Shown: positions 47,063 to 53,167 of the stretch, piece after piece
How positions within the stretch are numbered: position 1 is the first letter of the stretch
Layout: each line of letters begins with the position of its first letter
Origin: Deltaproteobacteria bacterium
GTDB taxonomy: Bacteria; Myxococcota_A; Polyangia; JAAYKL01
Length of the DNA stretch: 53,167 nucleotides
Direction: 5' to 3'
Assembly: GCA_030621515.1 (NCBI GenBank)
Contig: JAUXHN010000005.1
Location: forward strand, 1-53,167
Translations under genes and position numbers: made by a program
Notes under the pieces: model-generated
The model's database searches: none
What the model saw: only the letters and a program-made list of their open reading frames with translations
What the model was told of the DNA's origin: nothing

Positions 47063-47988
47063 TGGTGGATCTTTTCGACAAGCGGTTCGTCGTCGTCGCC
47101 GGCAAGGGCGGCGTGGGAAGGACCACGGTGTCGATGATACTGGGTGTGTGCGCGGCAAAGCTGGGCAAGCGTACTCTGGTCTGTCTCACCAACGCGCCTC
47201 TTCGCTACTCGGAACTCCTCGGAGGGGTGACCCTGCAGGGAGGTATTCACAAGGCGAATGAGAACCTCCATGTGGTCAATCTCAATCCGGTCTCGGCCCG
47301 CGAGGAGTACGGCCTCATGGTCCTTCCGAGCAGGACCCTTCACCGGATCGTTTTCGGCAGCAGGCTGGTCAACGCGTTCTTCGACGCAGTGCCCGGGCTG
47401 GCCGAGTGGTCCATGTTCGGCAAGGCGACATACCACGCTCTAAACGAAACGGACGGCGAACCCGAATACGACATGGTTGTTTTCGATTCCCCCGCCACGG
47501 GTCACGGCCTGGATATTCTGGCGCTCCCCGGGGCGATAGTCGCCTCGGTGCCCGCCGGGAGAATGCGGGAGGAGGCGGCGCAACGAGTGGAGATCATGAG
47601 AGACCGTTCGCGGTTCGAGGTGATCCCGGTGACCATTCCCGAGGAGATGCCGGTCAGCGAGGTGCTCGAGCTGCTGGAGGCGCTGGACGAGCGCGGTTTC
47701 CCGGTGGAGCGCGTGGTAATAAATATGATCTCCGCCTCGGAAGTCCCGGGGGAGTTGAAGGATCTTGTGGGTGACGTGGAGTCCTGCGAGCCCATTCCCG
47801 ACTGGCTCCTTCCGTCCGCAGTGGAGGTGGGGGCCCGCGCGGAGCATGATGAGAGCATGAGGCGCCTGAAGTCTCTTGTTACCGTGCCGTTGATTGGGTT
47901 GCCGATGATCTCACGGAGCGGCCTCGACGAGGGATCGTTGCTGAGGCTGGCTCGGGAGTTTTACGCGAAGCTGAAGGCTAACGTTTAA
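47062..47988 (+). CDS. ArsA/Get3-like P-loop ATPase
   Basis: 308-aa SIMIBI-class NTPase. FVVVAGKGGVGRTTVSM (about 9-25) is a deviant Walker A in which the usual second Lys is Arg (GKGGVGRTT). The switch motif FDSPATGHGLDILALPG (about 155-170) is the ArsA/Get3 signature. ArsA-type ATPases drive anion export or deliver membrane proteins; bacterial relatives often come as tandem pairs, but here there is only one. It lacks a second half, a Cys metal site and any arsenic gene nearby. The ATG overlaps the upstream membrane gene, which suggests a membrane partner. The end overlaps the convergent lipoprotein gene by 11 bp. Confidence 0.85.
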   Translation: MVDLFDKRFVVVAGKGGVGRTTVSMILGVCAAKLGKRTLVCLTNAPLRYSELLGGVTLQGGIHKANENLHVVNLNPVSAREEYGLMVLPSRTLHRIVFGSRLVNAFFDAVPGLAEWSMFGKATYHALNETDGEPEYDMVVFDSPATGHGLDILALPGAIVASVPAGRMREEAAQRVEIMRDRSRFEVIPVTIPEEMPVSEVLELLEALDERGFPVERVVINMISASEVPGELKDLVGDVESCEPIPDWLLPSAVEVGARAEHDESMRRLKSLVTVPLIGLPMISRSGLDEGSLLRLAREFYAKLKANV

Positions 47989-48577
47989 GTTCGGACGCGG
48001 ACCGGGTAGTGACGAAGAGCCTGACCGGCCACTGGCGATAGTAGGTTCCGTCGAGCAACACGCCGCCCATGTCGTCGTAGTCGCATACGATTTCCTCGTC
48101 GTCGTTTTCCCTGCAGCGCACCTTGCCGTAGACGCGCATCAGGGAGCCCGGTTGCACCTTGTCCAGGTTGGCCTCAATGTCCTCGGGACGAAGATCCAGG
48201 AGCGCGGAGAATGAGCCCGAGCTTCTGAAGTGAACAGTCACCCGGCACGATCGAATGGAATCGGAGCTGCACAGGTGGCGCGGCTGGTGCTTCCTGTGTG
48301 CCATCCGCACTTCGTACTTGCCGTCGTCCTTCCGGGTTACCTTCTGCACGACGCCGAACCACCCGATGAGCTTGTCCTCGTAATCATCAGGGTCGGTGTT
48401 GACGGCATCGTAGGTGAAGGCCTTGGATTGCTCCCAGAGATCCTTCTCGTCGCCGAGGGGCACATATTTCTTGGCGAATCCGTACTGGCCCGCGCCACAT
48501 CCCATCGCGAGAAGGGCTGCGGCAATCAGCACCAGCGTCGCCCCTGTTTTCTTTTTCTCTTTCATCTTAATGACCAT
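47978..48577 (-). CDS. Predicted lipoprotein, unknown function
   Basis: 199-aa lipoprotein. From ATG 48577 the N-terminus is MVIKMKEKKKTGATLVLIAAALLAMGC, lipobox Cys27. This start is preferred over the one at 48565 because GAGGA lies upstream and the ATG overlaps the previous stop (TAATG). The mature part, DDYEDKLIGWFGVVQKVTRKDDGKYEVRMAHRKHQP and VQPGSLMRVYGKVRC, is strand-rich and resembles OB-fold-like or Slp-type barrels; that is a guess. Cys pairs could form disulfides. It is coupled to the coiled-coil gene upstream. Confidence 0.75.
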   Translation of the reverse strand: MVIKMKEKKKTGATLVLIAAALLAMGCGAGQYGFAKKYVPLGDEKDLWEQSKAFTYDAVNTDPDDYEDKLIGWFGVVQKVTRKDDGKYEVRMAHRKHQPRHLCSSDSIRSCRVTVHFRSSGSFSALLDLRPEDIEANLDKVQPGSLMRVYGKVRCRENDDEEIVCDYDDMGGVLLDGTYYRQWPVRLFVTTRSASELKR

Positions 48578-48888
48578 TATTCCTCGAATCGCTCTCTCAG
48601 GGATCCGATTTCGGCGAGTTGTTCCTGGTATTGCTGAACGATTACTGTTTTCTCTTCGATGGCCTGGTGAAACGAGGAGATCTCTCCCTGGATCCTCACA
48701 ATTTCGTTGGTCACCTCGTCCTGCCTTTGCGTTGCGGCTTCGAGCAGCCTCGGGATGCTGATCCCAATGCTCTCCAGGGTTTGTCGCACAACACCGACGA
48801 CCATCTTCTGGCTGGATCTGTCGGATGGGATCTGTCGCAACAGCATAAGCGCCTGATCGACACCGTAGTTAACTGGTCCCTGATTCAT
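48577..48888 (-). CDS. Small coiled-coil protein
   Basis: 103-aa cytoplasmic protein without signal or TM. The first half (GPVNYGVDQALMLLRQIPSDRSSQKMVVGVVRQTLESIGISIPRLLEAA) looks like a four-helix bundle. The second (NEIVRIQGEISSFHQAIEEKTVIVQQYQEQLAEIGSLRERFEE) is a continuous coiled coil. No family is recognised. AAGGAG lies six to seven bases before ATG 48888, so the longer frame is excluded. It has its own promoter (48928-48956) and is translationally coupled to the lipoprotein downstream. Confidence 0.75.
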   Translation of the reverse strand: MNQGPVNYGVDQALMLLRQIPSDRSSQKMVVGVVRQTLESIGISIPRLLEAATQRQDEVTNEIVRIQGEISSFHQAIEEKTVIVQQYQEQLAEIGSLRERFEE

Positions 48889-48927
48889 TTGAATCTCCTT
48901 GGGAAAATGTGTTCGTGAAACATGGAA

Positions 48928-48956
48928 ACTGTATCTTTCATTCCCCGATCGGTCAA
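48928..48956 (-). promoter_or_regulatory. Sigma70-like promoter for the coiled-coil/lipoprotein pair
   Basis: TTGACC (48951-48956) and TACAGT (48928-48933) on the minus strand have the ideal 17-bp spacing. The start would be near 48921, about 33 nt before ATG 48888. Confidence 0.6.
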
Positions 48957-49003
48957 CGTTCATCAGCGTCAGATACCGGTTTCGCAAGTACAAAAACGTT
49001 TGC

Positions 49004-49032
49004 TTGACCCTTATATGACCTTTTGGTAGTAG
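49004..49032 (+). promoter_or_regulatory. Candidate promoter for yajC-secD-secF-recJ
   Basis: TTGACC (49004-49009) is followed after 17 bp by TAGTAG (49027-49032). The -35 is good and the -10 poor. The leader to the GTG at 49092 would be about 50 nt. It is back to back with the minus-strand promoter at 48928-48956. Confidence 0.4.
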
Positions 49033-49091
49033 TGGTCCGCCTTTTACAGGGGTATTTGGGCACGTGTACGTGCGATTATAAGGAGTTACAA

Positions 49092-49520
49092 GTGATAAAC
49101 GCCATTTTTACATCGACTTTCGCGTTGGCCCAACCGGCGGGCGCGGGGGCTTCGGGTGGCGAGGGAGCATCCGCTGCGGGTGTTGAAGGCGCATCCGAGA
49201 CCGGGGCGCCAAGCGGAGGGGCTCCGAGCCCGTGCGGAAGCATGAGTTCCCCGACCTCGATCATAATGATGGTGGTCATGTTCGCGGTGTTCTATTTCCT
49301 TCTTATCAGGCCCCAGCAGAAGAAGGCGAAGGACCACCAGAAGATGTTGAGCGCGATCCAGAAGGGCGCCGAGGTCGTAACCAATGGCGGGATCATCGGC
49401 CGGGTGACGGGTATTTCGGACAAGACATTGACCATAGAGATTTCCGAGAAGGTACGTGTGCGAGTGCTCAGGTCGCAGGTGTCCGGACTGTACGGCGCAG
49501 ATAATGTGGAGAAGAAGTAG
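49092..49520 (+). CDS. yajC: Sec translocon accessory protein YajC
   Basis: 142-aa inner-membrane protein that associates with SecDF. The start is GTG 49092, preceded by AAGGAG at six bases; the frame is open upstream without an SD. The N-terminal ~50 residues are Ala/Gly/Ser-rich (AQPAGAGASGGEGASAAG), an extension not seen in the ~110-aa E. coli protein. The core follows: TSIIMMVVMFAVFYFLLIRPQQKKAKDHQKML, then VVTNGGIIGRVTGISDKTLTIEIS. Its stop overlaps the secD GTG (TAGTG). Confidence 0.93.
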   Translation: MINAIFTSTFALAQPAGAGASGGEGASAAGVEGASETGAPSGGAPSPCGSMSSPTSIIMMVVMFAVFYFLLIRPQQKKAKDHQKMLSAIQKGAEVVTNGGIIGRVTGISDKTLTIEISEKVRVRVLRSQVSGLYGADNVEKK

Positions 49521-51349
49521 TGGAACGCAAATGGATCTGGCGAGTCGTTATTACTTCGTTTCTGATTATTCTGGCTCTTGCGGCATCCGTGACCACTGTC
49601 GTGGACAAGCCGTCCGGCAAGGACAAGGATCCCCTTCCCGAGTTTCTTCGAAATTGGTTCCCGGGTATCAACCTCGGCCTCGATCTTCAGGGCGGTCTGA
49701 GACTCATCTATGAGGTGGAAGTCGGGGCGGCGGTCGAGGACAAGCGCGATCATCTGGCCGACGCCATCGTCGATAATCTGGCCGAGAAGGGCGAGATCAC
49801 GGGAGTGAAGGTCAAGCGCGGCAGGGAAAACAATTTCAAGTTCGACCTGATATTCGCTTCCGAGGCCGATCGCTCCTCGCAGGACGCAAAAGATATTCTC
49901 AAGGACTTCAGGCGTTCCGTCGTCGTCGAGATGGAGGAGGGCGCCACCTCCCACATGACCCTCCTGGAGGGTCTGGTCGATGAGACCAGGCAGATGGCGG
50001 TCAAGCAGGCCATCGAGACCATCGGCAACCGGATCGACGAGCTCGGCCTGGTCAACACGAGCGTCGTTCCCCGCGGGATCGACATCATTGTGGAGATTCC
50101 CGGTATCGATGAGAAACAGGTGGCTCGCATCAAGAGGATTATCAGCCAGACCGCCCGTCTGGAGTTCAAGATCGTGGACGAGATCGGCTCCAAAGAGTTC
50201 TTCGCCGGTGACAAGATGGCGGAGAAGCTCAAGGTCGAGAAGGAGAAGGGCGGGCCGGTCAAGATCAAGCAGGAGAGGGTATCGGCGGGTGACGACGGCC
50301 AGGTAATCTCTTATTACCTGGAGGCGAAAAACGATCCCAAGGGCAAGAGCGGTCGGCAGATCCTCAAGGCCTTTCTCAGGGGCGTCGAGGTTCCGGACAA
50401 CCGTTCCATAGCTTACGAGGAAGAGCGCGTGCGCGACGGCGCGGGCAACCCAACCGCCGACGTATCGTGGAGAACCTACTTTCTGGAGCGGACCGCCGGG
50501 ATCACCGGTGAGTACGTGGACAGCGCGGCGGTATACAACGACGACAATACGGGTCAGCCGTACGTCTCCCTCTCCTTCAGCCAGGCCGGCGGAAAGATGT
50601 TCGGCGACCTGACCGAGGCCAACGTCAAGCGGCGCATGGCAATCCAGCTCGACGACAAGATACAATCCGCTCCCACCATTCAGGAGAAGATTCCAGGCGG
50701 ACAGGCCAGGATCACTCTGGGCGGGTTCGAGTCTTATCAGAAGCTGTACCAGGACGCCCAGGATCTGGTCGTGGTGCTTCGCGCCGGCGCCCTTCCCGCG
50801 CCGGTCAAGCCGGTGACCGAGACCACCATCGGTCCGGCCCTGGGACATGATTCCATCGAGATGGGTACGATGGCGTTCATGATCGCGGGAATCGTCATCC
50901 TTTTGTTCATGCTCATGTACTACAGGGGAGCCGGGATCGCGGCGGATCTGGCCCTCATCTCCAACGGGATATTCATCGCCGGTATCCTCGGAGGAGTGGG
51001 CGCCACTCTTACCCTGCCGGGTATCGCGGGGATCATTCTTACTATCGGAATGGCGGTGGACGCGAACGTCATCATTTACGAGCGCATTCGCGAAGAGCTG
51101 CGCGCGGGCAAGTCACCGCGTGCGGCGGTGGATGCCGGATACAAGAGAGCATTCTGGACCATCTTCGACGCGCAGATAACCACGTTCATCGCCGGCGTCG
51201 TGATGTTGCAATACGGCACCGGCGCCATCAAGGGCTTTGCCGTTACCTTGTTGATCGGCATTGTGGCCAGCATGTTCTCGGCCATTTTCATCAGCCGGAT
51301 TGTGTTGGATTTCATGACCCGTCGCAGGACGGAGAACCTGAGTATCTGA
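49520..51349 (+). CDS. secD: Protein translocase subunit SecD
   Basis: Uses the proton gradient to pull exported proteins through the Sec channel. The 609-aa product has TM1 at about 8-26, LGLDLQGGLRLIYEV (the conserved D1/D5 motif), and a long periplasmic region with GNRIDELGLVNTSVVPRG and IIVEIPGI. LEFKIVDE begins the P1 base, GGQARITLGGF lies late in the loop, and the six-helix RND domain carries GMAVDANVIIYERIREELR (proton relay Asp). GTG 49520 overlaps the yajC stop. The periplasmic domain has its own insertion (about 245-310), but nothing is missing. Confidence 0.96.
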   Translation: MERKWIWRVVITSFLIILALAASVTTVVDKPSGKDKDPLPEFLRNWFPGINLGLDLQGGLRLIYEVEVGAAVEDKRDHLADAIVDNLAEKGEITGVKVKRGRENNFKFDLIFASEADRSSQDAKDILKDFRRSVVVEMEEGATSHMTLLEGLVDETRQMAVKQAIETIGNRIDELGLVNTSVVPRGIDIIVEIPGIDEKQVARIKRIISQTARLEFKIVDEIGSKEFFAGDKMAEKLKVEKEKGGPVKIKQERVSAGDDGQVISYYLEAKNDPKGKSGRQILKAFLRGVEVPDNRSIAYEEERVRDGAGNPTADVSWRTYFLERTAGITGEYVDSAAVYNDDNTGQPYVSLSFSQAGGKMFGDLTEANVKRRMAIQLDDKIQSAPTIQEKIPGGQARITLGGFESYQKLYQDAQDLVVVLRAGALPAPVKPVTETTIGPALGHDSIEMGTMAFMIAGIVILLFMLMYYRGAGIAADLALISNGIFIAGILGGVGATLTLPGIAGIILTIGMAVDANVIIYERIREELRAGKSPRAAVDAGYKRAFWTIFDAQITTFIAGVVMLQYGTGAIKGFAVTLLIGIVASMFSAIFISRIVLDFMTRRRTENLSI

Positions 51350-51353
51350 GCCC

Positions 51354-52586
51354 ATGCAGTTTTTCAAGAAGACAACAGAGTTCGATTTCATGACCCGACG
51401 GAAGTTCTTCCTGGCGCTGTCCGGGATAGCCGTCCTGCTGTGTCTCGTCGCCATTTTCGGGGTTGGTCCGAAGTTCGGAATCGACTTCATGGGCGGAACC
51501 GAGATCCAGGTGAATTTCAAGGAAAAGGTAGAGTCGGCCCAGATTCGAAACACGCTCACGAAGCTCGGTTTTATCGGAAGCGACGTTCAGACGTTCGGGG
51601 CGCACGAGTCCGAGTACCTGATAAGGCTTCAGGCCATCTCCGCCATCTCCGATGAGCAGGCCAAGGAGTTCGAGTCGAAGGTATCGAATGCCCTGAAGGG
51701 CAACAAGATCAGTCGCTTCGAAGTGTCTCCGGGGGGGGACAAGCTCACAGTGCGCATCGCAAAGGAGATCGAGATCACCACGCTGGAATCGGTGGTGAAG
51801 GATGCGGGATTCATCCTGGCAGAGAAAATCGAGGAACCGGTCGCGGCGCAAAAGGTCGAGGACGGTAAACTCGACGAATCGGCGGATGAAGAAGAAGGGG
51901 GGACCGCCAAGTACTGTGAGAGCGTGACCTGCACCTGGCCGCATCAGGATATGCGTATCTACGAGGTTAATCTCAAGGGCGTGACGGATAGGGTCATGGA
52001 CGGGCTCCGGGCGGAGCCGTTCGGCGCGGGGGCCGTCAAGATGAGGTCCGAGTGGGTTGGCCCCAAGGTGGGTGATCAGTTGAGGGTGGCGGGCGTCTCG
52101 TCCCTGGGGTTCGCCCTTCTGTTCATCATGCTCTACATCGCGGTTCGTTTCGACTTGAGATTCGCGCCCGGCGCGGTGGTGGCATTGATCCACGATGTCA
52201 TCATCACCCTGGGTATTTTTACAGTGCTCAGAATCGACGTGACCCTGGCGACGGTGGCGGCCCTGCTGACCGTTGTGGGTTACTCGCTCAATGATACCAT
52301 CGTCGTGTTCGACCGTATCAGGGAGAACCTGGGCAAGGTCCGGGAGCGGAAGATGGAGCATGTGATCAACCTCTCCATCAATCAAACCCTGAGCCGCACG
52401 ATACTGACATCCATGACGACCCTTCTGGTGGTCACGGTGTTGCTGACCGTCGGCTGGAATACCACCATCAGGGATTTCGCCGTGGCGCTCCTCATCGGGG
52501 TCCTCATCGGCACTTACTCCTCCATCTTTGTCGCCTCGCCGGTCGTGGCGTGGCTCGATACGCGTTTTAGCAAGAAAAAGGCGTAG
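51354..52586 (+). CDS. secF: Protein translocase subunit SecF, with enlarged periplasmic region
   Basis: 410-aa partner of SecD; typical SecF is nearer 310-330. TM1 is at about 18-38, then GIDFMGGTEIQV, the SecF motif. The periplasmic part then runs to about residue 250 and includes an unusually long acidic insert (about 160-190: AAQKVEDGKLDESADEEEGG) and a Cys pair (CESVTC). The five remaining TM helices include GYSLNDTIVVFDRIRENLG. An eight-G run (51731-51738) lies in the insert's front half. The start is ATG 51354, 4 nt after the secD stop. Confidence 0.95.
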   Translation: MQFFKKTTEFDFMTRRKFFLALSGIAVLLCLVAIFGVGPKFGIDFMGGTEIQVNFKEKVESAQIRNTLTKLGFIGSDVQTFGAHESEYLIRLQAISAISDEQAKEFESKVSNALKGNKISRFEVSPGGDKLTVRIAKEIEITTLESVVKDAGFILAEKIEEPVAAQKVEDGKLDESADEEEGGTAKYCESVTCTWPHQDMRIYEVNLKGVTDRVMDGLRAEPFGAGAVKMRSEWVGPKVGDQLRVAGVSSLGFALLFIMLYIAVRFDLRFAPGAVVALIHDVIITLGIFTVLRIDVTLATVAALLTVVGYSLNDTIVVFDRIRENLGKVRERKMEHVINLSINQTLSRTILTSMTTLLVVTVLLTVGWNTTIRDFAVALLIGVLIGTYSSIFVASPVVAWLDTRFSKKKA

Positions 52587-52588
52587 CA

Positions 52589-53167
52589 GTGTTTCCCCAG
52601 GCGACATGGAGAGTCGCCGAGCCCGACGCCCAGGCGGTGGATAATCTCGTCGACCAGTTGGGGGTCAACCGGATCCTGGCCACATGTCTGGTGAACAGGG
52701 GGCTGTGCGAGATCGATGCGGCGCGTGAGCACCTGGAGCCCAGGCTTGCACGACTCCTCCTTCCGGGAAAGATGGCCGGCCTCTCTGCAGCCGCAGAACG
52801 CACCGTGGAGGCCATAAGGCAAAAAGAGCGGGTAGGCGTATTCGGCGACTATGACGTGGACGGAGTGGCCAGCGCCGCGATTGTGGTGAACTTTTTACGG
52901 GAGTTGTCGGTGGAGACCGAGACCATCATCGCCGACAGGTTCACCGGGGGATACGGCCTGGGGCCGGATGTGGTCGAGCGCCTGGTGGGATCCGGGTGCG
53001 GCCTCATCATCGTTGTCGATTGCGGGACCAGCGACCACGAGGCAATGGAGCGGGCGGCCCAGCTGGGAGTCGATGTGATCATCATAGATCACCATCGAGT
53101 GGGGGGCCCCCATCCCAGGGCGGCGGCGTTCGTCAATCCGCAGCGCGCTGATTGTGAATTTCAGGAC
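52589..53167 (+). CDS. recJ: Single-stranded-DNA exonuclease RecJ, N-terminal part
   Basis: The frame from GTG 52589 stays open to the window end (193 codons), so the gene is cut by the edge. RecJ is a 5'-3' ssDNA exonuclease in recombination and repair. VFGDYDVDGVASAAI is motif I (DYDVDG) of the DHH phosphoesterases, LIIVVDCGTSDHEA is motif II, and VIIIDHHRVGG is the DHH motif itself. The N-terminal TWRVAEPDAQAVDNL and LVNRGLCEIDAAREHLEP match the RecJ-type head. It follows the secF stop by 2 nt. The DHHA1 and OB parts lie outside the window. Confidence 0.93.
   Translation, partial: MFPQATWRVAEPDAQAVDNLVDQLGVNRILATCLVNRGLCEIDAAREHLEPRLARLLLPGKMAGLSAAAERTVEAIRQKERVGVFGDYDVDGVASAAIVVNFLRELSVETETIIADRFTGGYGLGPDVVERLVGSGCGLIIVVDCGTSDHEAMERAAQLGVDVIIIDHHRVGGPHPRAAAFVNPQRADCEFQD

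Noticed and set aside
47062-47988. Arsenite resistance gene arsA
   Set aside because: Single domain, Arg in place of the P-loop Lys, no Cys metal site and no ars genes nearby.

Overview
The window looks like chromosomal DNA from a Gram-negative bacterium with a GC-rich genome. Outer-membrane evidence is lpxC, LpoB, beta-barrel proteins and about fifteen lipoproteins. The mix of NFACT/RqcH, a PgpH-type HD hydrolase, HrcA, an MJ0042 zinc-ribbon/TPR protein, VWA lipoproteins and Asp-Thr/Asp-Ser linker lipoproteins points to a deltaproteobacterial or Myxococcota-like lineage. That placement is inference; the sequence contains no rRNA. I saw no tRNA, insertion sequence, prophage or CRISPR array.

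Layout. 1-1.9 kb: decaying tandem cluster of leucine-rich-repeat lipoproteins bounded by two copies of a ~118 bp repeat. 1.9-5.9 kb (minus): nadK, rplU, rpmA, a NifS-type cysteine desulfurase and a rhodanese-less thiI. 5.95-7.4 kb (plus): rqcH. 7.4-10.1 kb (minus): rpsF-rpsR-rplI-dnaB with a structured leader. 10.3-13.0 kb: an Asp-Thr lipoprotein, then a minus-strand run of DUF2752, a small membrane protein, a MaoC hydratase and a lipoprotein. 13.2-16.3 kb (plus): an unrecognised pair, a coiled-coil membrane protein and a polytopic membrane protein. 16.4-20.8 kb: beta-propeller lipoprotein, outer-membrane barrel, VWA lipoprotein. 20.9-28.2 kb: FAD oxidoreductase (plus), then the minus-strand run zinc-ribbon/TPR protein - sppA - lpxC - MFS transporter. 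28.3-31.2 kb: envelope proteins including an M15/DUF882 peptidase. 31.3-36.0 kb: PgpH-like hydrolase, response regulator coupled to a TolB-like lipoprotein, hrcA. 36-42.6 kb (minus): START-like protein, small lipoprotein, barrel protein, a cassette between 37-bp direct repeats (FGE-like lipoprotein, 5 x 42 bp tandem array, 247-aa unknown), then COG3014-like and LpoB-like lipoproteins. 42.9-46.3 kb (plus): DUF4185-like protein overlapping an LRR lipoprotein. 46.4-48.9 kb: membrane protein + ArsA-like ATPase, and two minus-strand small genes. 49.1 kb to the end (plus): yajC-secD-secF-recJ; recJ runs off the window.

How it fits together. Housekeeping blocks (ribosome, replication, Sec export, tRNA thiolation, lipid A) are interleaved with single envelope genes. 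The accessory theme is the cell surface: six lipoproteins share one design, lipobox, then a low-complexity D-[T/S] linker, then an unrelated cargo (LRR, propeller, FGE-like, short Cys-rich). The strongest candidates for something undescribed are the direct-repeat-bounded cassette with its 42-bp array, the shared linker architecture, and the 701/366-aa membrane pair. None can be assigned a function from sequence alone.
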